A stretch of 64,000 nt of DNA from Sandaracinaceae bacterium (GCA_016706685.1 JADJJE010000021.1:62001-126000); one strand, 5' to 3'; positions 25,457-34,381 are shown, counted from the stretch's first letter. The notes: generated by a model from the letters alone, not told the origin. Made by a program: numbers and translations.

Positions 25457-26506
25457 ATGCCCACGACCGAACTGCGCTCCCCAGCCCGAGGCTCGATGTC
25501 GGGTGGCCGGGTGGTCCTGAGCGCAGGGCTGGTGGTCATGGCGGTGGCCCTCACCGTGCTGGGCGGGTTCGACCTCGAGGGAGCGCGTCTGACGCTCGGG
25601 CGCGCGCAGTCCGCCACGTGGCTCGCGCTGCTGCCGTTCGCGCTGCTGCTCACCATCGACGCCACGGCGTGGGCCATCGCGCTCGATGTGGCCCCCAGCG
25701 CGCGCGTGCTGGGCAGGCTCGTCCAGGCGCGCCTCGGCATCGAGGCCGTGTCGCTGACCGTCCCCGGGAGCATTCTGGTGGCCGACGGCCTCGCGCCCAT
25801 GATCCTCGGGCGCGCGGCGAACCTCCCCGTGTCGGCGGCCGTCGCGGGGGTGGCCATCAAGAAGTGGGGCATCATCCTGGGCCACGTGGCGGTGCTCTGG
25901 CTCGCAGCGGTGGTCGGCAGCAGCTACTTCGAGCGCGTGGCCGAGCGCGGGGGCGTGTCGTTCGCGCCCGTGCCCACGCTGCTCATCTCCGGCGCGGTGG
26001 CGCTGGGCATGGCGGCCTGGCTGTGGGTGGTGCTGTCGCATGGCGCGGTGGAGCGGCTGCGCCGGTTGTTGGGCCGCACGCCGTTCGGGTGGATGCGCAG
26101 CCTGATGGCGCGCGCCGCAGAGGGCGCTGCGCGCGCCGACACGCATGCGCACGCGTTCTTCGGCGGGCCACGCGCGCGCGTCTGGACGCTCGTGGCGGTG
26201 TCCACGCTGGTCTGGCTGGCCGAGTCGCTCGAGGTCTACGTGCTCTTCCGCATCCTCGGCGCCAACCCCTCGCCGGCCGACGTGCTCGCCATGGAGGCCC
26301 TCCTCACGGTGGTGCGCTCGCTCGCGTTCTTCTCGCCCGGCGGGCTGGGCGCGCAGGAGTTCGCGTACCTGACGCTGATCCCACCGCTGCTGGGCGTGGA
26401 GGGCGCTGCGCTCGCGAGCGGCTTCGTGGTGCTCCGCCGCCTGCGTGACGTGGTCACCATTGGCCTCGGCTACTTGTCGCTCGCCACGCGCGTGGCCCGG
26501 GCCTGA
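25457..26506 (+). CDS. YbhN/AglD-like (UPF0104) integral membrane protein
   Basis: A 349-residue polytopic membrane protein with seven or eight hydrophobic segments. The features P-G-S-I-L-V-A-D-G in the middle and the C-terminal S-P-G-G-L-G-A-Q-E segment followed by L-R-R-L-R-D are those of the lysylphosphatidylglycerol-synthase transmembrane/UPF0104 family, whose members are proposed lipid flippases or lipid-associated transporters. It begins 4 bp after the phosphatase-like gene and should be co-translated with it, suggesting a shared role in envelope lipid handling. A second, distantly similar protein is at 51040-52026. Confidence 0.75.
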   Translation: MPTTELRSPARGSMSGGRVVLSAGLVVMAVALTVLGGFDLEGARLTLGRAQSATWLALLPFALLLTIDATAWAIALDVAPSARVLGRLVQARLGIEAVSLTVPGSILVADGLAPMILGRAANLPVSAAVAGVAIKKWGIILGHVAVLWLAAVVGSSYFERVAERGGVSFAPVPTLLISGAVALGMAAWLWVVLSHGAVERLRRLLGRTPFGWMRSLMARAAEGAARADTHAHAFFGGPRARVWTLVAVSTLVWLAESLEVYVLFRILGANPSPADVLAMEALLTVVRSLAFFSPGGLGAQEFAYLTLIPPLLGVEGAALASGFVVLRRLRDVVTIGLGYLSLATRVARA

Positions 26507-26508
26507 GT

Positions 26509-26535
26509 GGGCCGCCGTGCCAACGCCGGCGGCCC
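26509..26535. terminator. Bidirectional terminator hairpin
   Basis: GGGCCGCCG (26509-26517) and CGGCGGCCC (26527-26535) make a perfect 9-bp stem with a 9-nt loop, followed by TCTTG. It sits in the 38-bp gap between convergent genes and could serve both. Confidence 0.6.
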
Positions 26536-26544
26536 TCTTGCGGC

Positions 26545-27708
26545 CTACTTCCGCACGGTGCCCACGTAGAGGTCGCGGTAGAAGCAGCTGCGGTCCAGCA
26601 CGTGCAGGCGCGCGCTGAGCGCCCGGTCCGCCTTCAAGTGCTCCGCGTGCTCGGCGCCGGGCTGCCGGTCCACGAGGCAGATGCGGTAACACAGCCGCGC
26701 GCCGTCCTTCGCCACGCGCACGATCTCGTGCAGCAAGCGGTCGAAGTCGTGCGGCGCGATCCAGTCGAAGATGTCGCTCAGCGACAGCCCGTCGAGGCTG
26801 TTGTCGGGCAGGCCCGCGAGCACCTCCTCGAGCGGCGCGGTGACCGGCGTGATCGCGTGGCTCCGCTCCCGAAACTCCTGGAACGTGCTCTCGCGCAGGT
26901 AGTACGAGTTGAACCGACGCGGGTCGATGTACTCGCCCAGCAGCACGCGCGACAGGAAGAAGTTCTCCCGCATCAGGCGTGCGTGGGCGTGCTTCGCGAT
27001 GTTGTCGAAGATCATCTCGCCCATCGCGAAGAACCCGGCCTGCTCGTAGAGGTCCTTGCCGTAGATCCAGCGCAGCGCCCACTTGCTGGTGGCCAGCCGC
27101 GCCACCGAGCGCGCCACCGGCGTGTCGATGTGGGCGTCGAAGTACTGCGCTTGTTCTTCGAGGTCGGTCATCTCGAACAACGGCCGCAGCTTGCTCTCGG
27201 GCAGCACCCGCCACGCCACGGACGCGCCGGTGGCCACGATGCGGTCCTGACGCCCGATGTTGGTGACACCCCGCGTGATCGCGCGATCACGCCCATCCCA
27301 GTAGGCCCGCGCGTCGGGCTCGAGGTGCCGGCGCACCCGCACGTACTGCGACCGGCGCACCGCGGTCGAAGTGGGCAAGAGCCCCAAGAACGACGCGTGC
27401 TGCTCCCAGTCGCGGGCGCCGAGAGCGCTCGCGCGCTTGAGGTCCAGCAGGAAGTTCTGCGACGGATTCAGGTCCACGCTGATCACCTCCGAGGGGTTCG
27501 CCTCGAGGAGACCGAGCGAGCGACTACCGCTGGCCGTGATGGAGAGCACCCGCGCACCCTTCTGCAGGTCGAGCGCCCCGAGCTCCGTCTCGGTGTCTTC
27601 CCAGCAGCCCGAGTAGACCACTTGCTGGAAGGCCGAGAGGCGCTGAACGCGACTGACTCGCACGGGAGCCCGACGTGAGCGTTCTGGTGTGTGTAGCGAT
27701 GTCTCCAC
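26545..27708 (-). CDS. BtaA-like S-adenosylmethionine:diacylglycerol 3-amino-3-carboxypropyl transferase (DUF3419)
   Basis: A 387-residue protein of the DUF3419/BtaA family, which makes the homoserine headgroup of betaine lipids from SAM and diacylglycerol. Signatures are V-Y-S-G-C-W-E-D near residue 32, the SAM-binding strand V-L-S-I-T-A-S-G-S-R-S-L, V-D-L-N-P-S-Q, and the late S-L-S-D-I-F-D-W motif. The start is GTG at 27708 with AAGGAG a few bases upstream. No BtaB methyltransferase is adjacent, so it is open whether trimethylated betaine lipid or another product is made. Betaine lipids replace phospholipids under phosphate limitation in several bacteria, which fits the neighbouring phosphatase genes. 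Confidence 0.8.
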   Translation of the reverse strand: METSLHTPERSRRAPVRVSRVQRLSAFQQVVYSGCWEDTETELGALDLQKGARVLSITASGSRSLGLLEANPSEVISVDLNPSQNFLLDLKRASALGARDWEQHASFLGLLPTSTAVRRSQYVRVRRHLEPDARAYWDGRDRAITRGVTNIGRQDRIVATGASVAWRVLPESKLRPLFEMTDLEEQAQYFDAHIDTPVARSVARLATSKWALRWIYGKDLYEQAGFFAMGEMIFDNIAKHAHARLMRENFFLSRVLLGEYIDPRRFNSYYLRESTFQEFRERSHAITPVTAPLEEVLAGLPDNSLDGLSLSDIFDWIAPHDFDRLLHEIVRVAKDGARLCYRICLVDRQPGAEHAEHLKADRALSARLHVLDRSCFYRDLYVGTVRK

Positions 27709-27813
27709 AGGTCTCCTTCTTCACAACGCAGGTGTGTGATTTCGGATGACCCTAGAGGGCTCTCGTGACGGTTCTGCGTTTGATGCGCTTCGAATCAGAA
27801 ACGAACGAGGGTC

Positions 27814-29391
27814 TCAGACCTCGTCGTAGGGATACGGAGGCGGCTCGGGCGGCGCGAACGGCGGCGGGCTCGAGCCTGCGGCTGCGGCGTCTTCGGACTC
27901 CACCGCGTGGCGCGAGTCCACCTCGACGCGGAACGACCGCACGAGGCGCTGATAGGGCTCCTGCGAGCGGTACTGCTGGAACTCCGCGAAGCCGATGAAG
28001 TCGGCCTGGGCGAGCTCGGGCGTCAGCGTGAGCAGCAAGAACGTCCGGTGTGAGCCGTCGGCCCAGTGGAACTGCGGGCCGCTCGTGTCGGTGCTGCCAC
28101 CGGGCGACGTGATGCTGCCGGTGGAGAACTCTACGCCCACGGACCCGGCGCCCGTCGCGCCATCATAGGCCGAAGGGTCCGCCACGATGTCGAGCGCCTC
28201 GGCGCGGTGGATGTCTCCCGTGACCACGATCAGGTTCCGGCCGTTCGACGTGGCGCGCTCGAGCACGCGCGCACGGGAGACCGCGTCCCAGCTGGAGCCT
28301 CCCAGCATGTCGGGGCTATGCGGCGCGAATGTGGTCCCCTGGCCCAGCACGAACCAGCGCGCGGTGCTCTCGTCGAGGCGGTCGTCCAGCCACTGCTGCT
28401 GCTCGGCGCCCAGGTGCTCTCCGGCATCGTCTTCGCTGGGCCAGAGATAGGGTCGCTGGCGGTCCACCAGCGCGAGCTCGGCCAGGTCACCGTAGGCGAA
28501 GTGGCGGAAGATGCGTCCCTCTGCACCGAGACGCGTGGGCATCCACTCGGAGTACGCCGCAAGCGCGTTCGCCACCCGGTCGGCCCAGGGCCCCTGCGTC
28601 TCGGGGAAGTGGTTGGCCGCGCCACCCACGAAGGGGTCGCAGGCAAACTCGTGGTCGTCCCACACGTGGATGAACGGGTTCTGGCGGTGCACCAGCTGAA
28701 GATCCGGATCGCGTCGATAGAACGCGTAGCGGCGCCGGTAGTCGTCCAGGCTGACGAGCTGGCCCGGTGGGTCGAGGTCCTCGCGGAAGCCTCCGTAGAC
28801 CTCGCCGTACTCCACGAAGGCGCTGTACTCGTAGAGGTAGTCGCCCAGGTGCACCACCGCGTCGAGGTCGGCCCGCCGCGCCATCATGCGGTAGGCATAG
28901 AAGTACCCGAAGCCCAAGTTGGAGCACGACGCGAACGCCAGGCGGACCTCGCGTGTGCGGCCCACCGGCGCCGTCTTCGTGCGGCCGATGGGGGAGGTCC
29001 GGCCGAGCGCGCTGAAGCGGTAGTAGTAGGTGGTGCCCGGCTCGAGCGCGGCGAGGTCCACGCGCACGGTGTGGTCACGCTCGGCGTCCGTGGTCACGTA
29101 CTCGGCCACGCGCCTCCGCCGCATGGAGGGGTCGGTGGACACCTCGAGGAACACGGACACGCGGTCGGTGCTGCCGCCTCCCGTGGTCACGCGCGTCCAC
29201 AGCACCACGGCGTCGGGGAGCGGGTCGCCCGAGGCCACGCCGTGCTCGAAGGCGTTCTCCGGACCGAGGGGTCCTTCGTACTGGTAGAGCGGAAGGTCAT
29301 CGCCTTCGTCGCACCCGAAGAGGATGGAGGGCGCCAGGCTCGAAGCCACGCCCAAGGCGGTGGCTCGCTTGATGAAATCGCGTCGGTTCAT
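27814..29391 (-). CDS. phoD: PhoD-family alkaline phosphatase (Tat lipoprotein)
   Basis: A 525-residue secreted phosphodiesterase/phosphomonoesterase that uses Ca/Fe. The N-terminus is a twin-arginine signal (R-R-D-F-I-K at 3-8) ending L-F-G-C, so Cys27 is probably lipidated. The PhoD N-domain (H-G-V-A-S-G-D-P, V-V-L-W-T-R-V) and catalytic blocks follow: A-S-C-S-N, H-L-G-D-Y-L-Y-E-Y, V-W-D-D-H-E-F and the late V-V-T-G-D-I-H. All are present, so the enzyme should be active in phosphate scavenging from organic esters. It lies 29 bp after the PhoX-like gene and is likely in its operon. Confidence 0.92.
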   Translation of the reverse strand: MNRRDFIKRATALGVASSLAPSILFGCDEGDDLPLYQYEGPLGPENAFEHGVASGDPLPDAVVLWTRVTTGGGSTDRVSVFLEVSTDPSMRRRRVAEYVTTDAERDHTVRVDLAALEPGTTYYYRFSALGRTSPIGRTKTAPVGRTREVRLAFASCSNLGFGYFYAYRMMARRADLDAVVHLGDYLYEYSAFVEYGEVYGGFREDLDPPGQLVSLDDYRRRYAFYRRDPDLQLVHRQNPFIHVWDDHEFACDPFVGGAANHFPETQGPWADRVANALAAYSEWMPTRLGAEGRIFRHFAYGDLAELALVDRQRPYLWPSEDDAGEHLGAEQQQWLDDRLDESTARWFVLGQGTTFAPHSPDMLGGSSWDAVSRARVLERATSNGRNLIVVTGDIHRAEALDIVADPSAYDGATGAGSVGVEFSTGSITSPGGSTDTSGPQFHWADGSHRTFLLLTLTPELAQADFIGFAEFQQYRSQEPYQRLVRSFRVEVDSRHAVESEDAAAAGSSPPPFAPPEPPPYPYDEV

Positions 29392-29420
29392 GTGCTCATT
29401 CCAAGAGAGGGCTGAGTCGC

Positions 29421-30602
29421 TCAGCCGAAGAACGGCCCTTCGACCATGTAGGTGACTCCGCCCGGGGCGCCGTCGGCTCCGCGCTGAGAGCTGAAGAGCA
29501 GGCGCCGCAGGCTCGGGTCGAAGGCGATGCCGGTGATCTCGGAGCCGTCGTGCCCTACCACCTGCACCAACGGCGCCACGCGCCCGTCGGGCGAGATGGC
29601 CACGATCTGCATGTCGCCGCCGTCCTCCCCCACCACGATGTCGCCGCCCTCGGTCACCAGCAGGAAGTCCACACCGGTGAGCACGGGCTCCGCGTAGTCG
29701 GCGGCGTCGTACAGGACCTCCAGCGTCCCCGCGTCCACGTCATGCAGCCACACGCGGTTGTCGCCCTTGGTGGTGAAGAACACCCGGCCCTCGTGGAACC
29801 AGACGCCCTCGCCGCCATCGAAGGCTGTGCTCTCGGGCACCTGCTCCCAGGTCGGCACGCTCGTCGCCGAAGGGTCCGGCACGGGCAGCCACGTGACCAC
29901 GCCGTCCTGCGCGCGCATTACCTCCAGCACGCCAGCGGCGAGGTCGTCGGGGCCTCCCGTGAAGCGCGCTGGGGTGAAGCGGTAGAAGCGCCCGGTGGCC
30001 CGATCTTCCGTGAGGTACACACGGCCCGTGCGCGGGTCCACCGCCACCGCCTCGTGCTTGAACACGCCCAGCGCTTCCCGGCGCACTGCGTCGCGCTCGC
30101 CGAGCGGGTCGCAGTCCCACACGATGCCGCGGTCGTACTCTTCGGCGGAGAGCCACGTCTCCCACGGGGTCTTGCCGCCCGAGCAGTTCCACGTGGAGCG
30201 CCGCAAGATGGGGTACGCGTCGACCACCTCACCCTGGCGATCGAAGCGGATGGCGCCCACGCCCGACACGGGCAGCGCCACGCCCACCTCGCTGTTGGAC
30301 ACATACACGAAGTCGCCTCCGCCCACGGCGAAGGTGGCGCCCCCATCCGGGAAGCTGTGCCAGTTGTGCGTGGTCCCCGGCACGGGCTCCCCCGAGCGCG
30401 CCACCACCTTGCTGCTGAACCCGGCGGGCAGGCGCAGGCCGTTGGCGTCTGCGGGCGAAAGCGGCCCGTGTCGCAGCAGGTCACCCGCCGCGGGCCGGCG
30501 CGCCGCCTCTTCGCAAGCCAGCAAGTTGGGCGCGAGCGCGAGCGCGCCGATGCCTTGGGCGGTGCGCCGCAGGAACGTTCGGCGATCGAGGGGATCTCTC
30601 AT
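29421..30602 (-). CDS. PhoX-like (DUF839) Tat-exported lipoprotein
   Basis: A 393-residue protein with a twin-arginine signal (R-R-T-F-L-R-R at 7-13) and L-L-A-C lipobox (Cys30). The body is a beta-propeller-like sequence with features of the PhoX/DUF839 family: N-W-H-S-F-P-D-G-G, a N-C-S-G-G-K-T-P-W-E-T-W-L-S-x-E-E segment, F-K-H-E-A-V-A-V-D, and Y-L-T-E-D-R. The W-E-T-W-x-S-x-E-E pattern corresponds to calcium/iron ligands in PhoX. It is somewhat short compared with PhoX. The start at 30602 was chosen because it gives the Tat signal. It is upstream of phoD and probably co-transcribed. Confidence 0.82.
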   Translation of the reverse strand: MRDPLDRRTFLRRTAQGIGALALAPNLLACEEAARRPAAGDLLRHGPLSPADANGLRLPAGFSSKVVARSGEPVPGTTHNWHSFPDGGATFAVGGGDFVYVSNSEVGVALPVSGVGAIRFDRQGEVVDAYPILRRSTWNCSGGKTPWETWLSAEEYDRGIVWDCDPLGERDAVRREALGVFKHEAVAVDPRTGRVYLTEDRATGRFYRFTPARFTGGPDDLAAGVLEVMRAQDGVVTWLPVPDPSATSVPTWEQVPESTAFDGGEGVWFHEGRVFFTTKGDNRVWLHDVDAGTLEVLYDAADYAEPVLTGVDFLLVTEGGDIVVGEDGGDMQIVAISPDGRVAPLVQVVGHDGSEITGIAFDPSLRRLLFSSQRGADGAPGGVTYMVEGPFFG

Positions 30603-30745
30603 CGCGGCGCATGCTGGAGGCGCTGCGTGGCGACCGTGTGAAGGCCCCGCAACATGCGCGGCTGCAACACAGTCGACGAAGTCCGTCACCGAGATGTGCG
30701 CGTGTCGTTACGCGCGGCCACGCCGAAAGGTGCGATCAGAGCGCC

Positions 30746-33271
30746 ATGCGTTTCAGACTTCTGCGCTCTCTCCCCGTCATCACGGTGCTCGCCGTCGCGT
30801 CTGTCCTGGCCACCGGCCGCGCCCTCGATGGCGGCACGTCGCGCATCAACACCTTCAATGGGTGGCGCGTGTTCGAGGTCATCACGCAGGGCGATAACCC
30901 CGGAGGGGACGGCTTCGACTACAGCATGCCCGGCACCTTCGACGGCGCGGGGGCCTGGATGGTGGACGACGCCACGCTGCGTGTGCAGGTGAACCACGAG
31001 ACGAGCGACGCGTCGATCAGCGAGGTGGACCTCGACCTGACCAGCCTACAGACGGTCATCGCCAACGTGCGCGCCAACAACAACACGGGCGGTGTGCCCT
31101 TCGTGCTCGCGGCGCGCCAGGCCTACGGCCGCTTCAGCACCAACGGCGGCACCAGCTTCACCAACACGAGCAGCAACTCGACCACCAGCTTCTCGCGCTT
31201 CTGCTCCGGGCAGGCGTACGCGGCGGACACGTTCGGGATGGACCGCGGCTTCGTGGACCCGCTCTACATCACCGGCGAGGAGACCTCCGGCGGCCGGCTG
31301 GTCGTGTTGGACAGCGTGACGCGTGACCTCTATCAGCTGAGCGGTGTGGTGGGCAGCGCACCCGGCGGCACGGGCGGCATGCCCTATGATTCGTGGGAGA
31401 ACGCCGCGCTGCTGGACACCGGCGAGACGGGTCACGTGGCGCTCTTGCTCTCGCCCGACGGCGACACGCAGCGCCTGACGCTCTACGTGGGCGACAAGGG
31501 CCTCGGCTCCAACGGGGCCGCGTCCACCAGCTTCCTCGCGCGCAACGGCCTGGCGTACGGCCGCTGGTTCTACCTGAACGGCAGCCTGCCGGGCGCAGGG
31601 GCCACCAACACGGGCACGTTCGACACCACCTCGGCCGGGGCGCTGTCCTCCACCAAGCTCGAGGACATCGACACGAGCCCGAGCGACCCCACCCGCGTGG
31701 TCCTGGGCGACCAAGACTCGGGCGTGTTCGTGTTCGACTTCGACCTGGTGTTCACGTCCGGCTCATTCAACGCGGGCGCCTCCGACTTTGCCGTGACGCG
31801 CATCTCCACCACCAGCGGCGGCGCGAACAGCGTGAACGCACCCGACAACGTGGACTGGACCGCCGCCACCACCCTCGGAGGCACGGCCTACCCCGAGGGC
31901 CTCATCTTCGTGAACGAAGACAACAGCAGCGGGGAGATCTGGCAGATGGAGCCGGACGGCAGCAACCCCGTGCGCATCGGCGAGACCACCGTGGGCTCCG
32001 AGTCCACCGGCATCTTCGACATCTCGGCGTTCGTGGGCTTCAACCCCGGCAGCGTGCTGATCACCAACGGACAGGGCTCGCCCTCGTCCATGACGGTGCT
32101 CATCAGCCCGAACGCCACGCTGGCTCCGAGCGTGTGCGGCGACGGGCTCTGCGCGGCCGACGAGAACGCGAGCACCTGCAGCAGCGACTGTCCGTCCATG
32201 TGCGGCGACGCGCTGTGCACGTCGGGTGAGACCGCCAGCACGTGCAACGGGGACTGCCCGTCGATGTGCGGCGACGCGCTGTGCACGTCCGGTGAGACGG
32301 CGGCCACCTGCAACGGCGACTGCGCGTCCATGTGCGGCGACAGCCTGTGCACGTCGGGCGAGACCGCAGGCAGCTGCAACGGGGACTGCCCGTCGATGTG
32401 CGGCGACAGCCTGTGCACGGCCGGAGAGACCGCGGGCACGTGCAACGGGGACTGCGTGTCCATGTGCGGCGACGCGCTGTGCACGTCGGGCGAGAACGCG
32501 GGCAGCTGCAACGCGGACTGCGCGTCCATGTGCGGCGATGGCCTGTGCACCATGGGTGAGAGCGCGGGCACCTGCCTCGGCGACTGCCCGACCACGTGCG
32601 GCGACGGCGTGTGCGCTGGCGCGGAGGGTGCAGCCACCTGCCTCAGCGACTGCCCGACCACCTGCGGTGACGGAGTGTGCGCGGGCGCCGAGGACGCCGC
32701 GAGCTGCGGCGCCGACTGCACGTCCACCTGCGGTGACAGCCTGTGCACCGGGGGCGAGGACGCCAGCAGTTGCCTGGCCGACTGCCCGACCACGTGCGGC
32801 GACGGGGCGTGCGCAGGCACCGAGGACGTGCTGACCTGCAACGCCGACTGCGCGTCCGAGTGCGGCGACGGCCTGTGCACGGCAGGCGAGAACATGACCA
32901 GCTGCGCGGCCGACTGCCCGGCCACCTGCGGCGACGACCAGTGCACGGGCGACGAGGACGCGGCGACCTGCAGCGCGGACTGCGCCTCCCTGTGCGGAGA
33001 CAGCCTGTGCACCATGGGCGAGACCGCGAGCACCTGCGCGGCCGACTGCCCCGCCGCTTGCGGCGACGGCATGTGCACTGGCGCCGAGGACGCCACGAGC
33101 TGCGAGGCAGACTGCGTCACCGGGATGCCGCCCGGTGGCGGTGGCGGTGGCGGCTGCGCCGTGCCTGCGGTCAGCGCCGCAGCGGGCCGGCCCGCACCGC
33201 TCCTGCTGTTGTTCGCCGTGGGCGTGCTGCTGGCCAGGCGCCGCTTGGCGAAGCCCCGCGCGCGGGTGTAG
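30746..33271 (+). CDS. Large surface protein: PhoX-like N-domain, 15 Cys repeats, MYXO-CTERM-like anchor
   Basis: An 841-residue exported protein. A signal peptide ends near residue 27. Residues about 28-460 form a globular domain with Y-I-T-G-E-E near 175 and a P-Y-D-S-W-E-N segment. These resemble calcium/iron-ligand motifs of PhoX-type phosphatases, though the assignment is weak. Residues about 464-791 are fifteen tandem 22-residue units of the form C-G-D-x2-C-x3-E-x4-C-x2-D-C. A Gly stretch with one Cys, a hydrophobic helix and A-R-R-R close the protein, matching the MYXO-CTERM sorting layout. It is divergent from phoX-phoD. It is probably displayed on the outer surface on a rigid disulfide stalk. 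Confidence 0.8.
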   Translation: MRFRLLRSLPVITVLAVASVLATGRALDGGTSRINTFNGWRVFEVITQGDNPGGDGFDYSMPGTFDGAGAWMVDDATLRVQVNHETSDASISEVDLDLTSLQTVIANVRANNNTGGVPFVLAARQAYGRFSTNGGTSFTNTSSNSTTSFSRFCSGQAYAADTFGMDRGFVDPLYITGEETSGGRLVVLDSVTRDLYQLSGVVGSAPGGTGGMPYDSWENAALLDTGETGHVALLLSPDGDTQRLTLYVGDKGLGSNGAASTSFLARNGLAYGRWFYLNGSLPGAGATNTGTFDTTSAGALSSTKLEDIDTSPSDPTRVVLGDQDSGVFVFDFDLVFTSGSFNAGASDFAVTRISTTSGGANSVNAPDNVDWTAATTLGGTAYPEGLIFVNEDNSSGEIWQMEPDGSNPVRIGETTVGSESTGIFDISAFVGFNPGSVLITNGQGSPSSMTVLISPNATLAPSVCGDGLCAADENASTCSSDCPSMCGDALCTSGETASTCNGDCPSMCGDALCTSGETAATCNGDCASMCGDSLCTSGETAGSCNGDCPSMCGDSLCTAGETAGTCNGDCVSMCGDALCTSGENAGSCNADCASMCGDGLCTMGESAGTCLGDCPTTCGDGVCAGAEGAATCLSDCPTTCGDGVCAGAEDAASCGADCTSTCGDSLCTGGEDASSCLADCPTTCGDGACAGTEDVLTCNADCASECGDGLCTAGENMTSCAADCPATCGDDQCTGDEDAATCSADCASLCGDSLCTMGETASTCAADCPAACGDGMCTGAEDATSCEADCVTGMPPGGGGGGGCAVPAVSAAAGRPAPLLLLFAVGVLLARRRLAKPRARV
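32135..33117 (+). repeat. Fifteen tandem 66-bp repeats coding for Cys modules
   Basis: Units begin at TGCGGCGA and recur every 66 bp within the surface protein gene. The central units are nearly identical in DNA, so copy number may vary by slippage or recombination, and short-read assembly could miscount them. Confidence 0.9.
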
Positions 33272-33327
33272 CCGGCGGAAGGATTGGCGGGCCAGCGTCG
33301 TTCGACCCCGAAGGACCGCTGGCCGCC

Positions 33328-33819
33328 ATGAACTACCGCCTCGTCGTGGGAGACCTGCTCGACCAAGACGTGCAGGTCATCGTCAACCCCTGGAACCGCA
33401 ACATCATCCCCTGGTGGCTGCTGCTGCCGCAGGGCGTATCAGGGGCCATCAAGCGCCGCGCGGGCCTGGCCCCGTTTCGTGAGCTCGCGAAGCGCGGACC
33501 GATTCCCCTCGGTGGGGCCGTGCTGACGGGCGCGGGTGACCTTCCGCACGAGGCCATCATCCATGTGGCGGGCATCAGCATGTTCTGGCGGTCATCGGAG
33601 CGCTCCATCCGCGGGTCGGTACGCAGCGCCGTGGCTCTCGCCCAGGAGCATGGCTTCCGCTCCATCGCGCTTCCCCTGATTGGGGCGGGCACCGGAGGGG
33701 GCAACGAGGAGACCGTCCAGGCGCTCATCGAGGAAGAGCTGCGCGAAGCTGTGTTGGATGGCCAGGCGCTGCTGGTGCGACTTCCGCTCACGCGCGGCCG
33801 CGGCTCTCTCCGTCGGTGA
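33328..33819 (+). CDS. Macro-domain protein (ADP-ribose binding/hydrolysing family)
   Basis: A 163-residue single macro domain. The N-terminal strand V-D-V-I-V-N-type motif appears as V-Q-V-I-V-N-P-W-N, with Asn replacing or shifting the usual N-A-A-N loop. The G-V-S-G-A-I-K-R-R-A-G helix and the C-terminal phosphate loop I-A-L-P-L-I-G-A-G-T-G-G-G are well conserved. Family members bind ADP-ribose, O-acetyl-ADP-ribose or remove ADP-ribose from proteins or nucleic acids. An unusual insertion, I-I-P-W-W-L-L-L, follows the first loop. The 3' end overlaps the convergent DUF99 gene by 32 bp. Confidence 0.85.
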   Translation: MNYRLVVGDLLDQDVQVIVNPWNRNIIPWWLLLPQGVSGAIKRRAGLAPFRELAKRGPIPLGGAVLTGAGDLPHEAIIHVAGISMFWRSSERSIRGSVRSAVALAQEHGFRSIALPLIGAGTGGGNEETVQALIEEELREAVLDGQALLVRLPLTRGRGSLRR

Positions 33820-34381
33820 CGCCACCCGCGATGAGGTGCGCCACGCGCAGCGGCTCGGGCACGTTCCCCTCACGGCTGTGGCGCAGCACCGTGGCGTGTG
33901 CCTCGGCGAGCGACAGCCCCGCCCGCTGCACGAACACCTCGCCGCAGGCCTCCATCGGGCCGGCTTGCTGGATCAGCGCCCACTTGCGCGCGCCCCCCGG
34001 CACATGGCGCAGCAGCGCACGCTCGATAGCCCGCAGATCCGGCGCGTGACGCACCACCACCACGACGGGCACAGCGAGCCGCTCGTGCAGCGCGTGGAGG
34101 TCCACCACGTTGAAGCCCGCCAACGCGATGCCTTGCAGCAGTACGCACTGCACGTGCTCGCGGAACTTGGAGCCTTCGAGCGCGCTGCCCAGCTTGTCCG
34201 TGGCGTTGCGCCCGTCACGCCGTACCTCGCTCCGGAGAACGCCCACCAGGCGCTCGTCTGCATAGACAGCCCCGAACACCGGCACGTCACCACGGTGGGC
34301 GCGCGCGAACGGTGCGTCGTCGAACCCCACCACGTTGGCGAATCCGGTGCGCGCTGTCCGTGCCGTGGGCCGTGGGCTCAT
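33788..34381 (-). CDS. DUF99 family protein
   Basis: A 197-residue protein of the DUF99 family, which has a fold related to endonuclease V but no proven activity. Family features are the N-terminal V-V-G-F-D-D-A-P-F, the central C-V-L-L-Q-G-I-A-L-A-G-F-N-V-V-D followed by P-V-V-V-V-V-R, and the C-terminal E-P-L-R-V-A-H-L-I-A-G-G. The two adjacent Asp after G-F are the likely metal ligands. The family is common in Archaea and scattered in bacteria. It converges with, and overlaps, the macro-domain gene by 32 bp, so the transcripts are complementary at their ends. Confidence 0.8.
   Translation of the reverse strand: MSPRPTARTARTGFANVVGFDDAPFARAHRGDVPVFGAVYADERLVGVLRSEVRRDGRNATDKLGSALEGSKFREHVQCVLLQGIALAGFNVVDLHALHERLAVPVVVVVRHAPDLRAIERALLRHVPGGARKWALIQQAGPMEACGEVFVQRAGLSLAEAHATVLRHSREGNVPEPLRVAHLIAGGVTDGESRGRA

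Noticed and set aside
30603..30745. Pho box between phoX and the divergent surface protein gene.
   Set aside because: Isolated GTCA-like words occur, but no pair with the required 11-bp spacing was found.
32135..33117. CRISPR array.
   Set aside because: The 66-bp units are contiguous, in frame, and encode regular Cys modules; there are no unique spacers and no cas genes.
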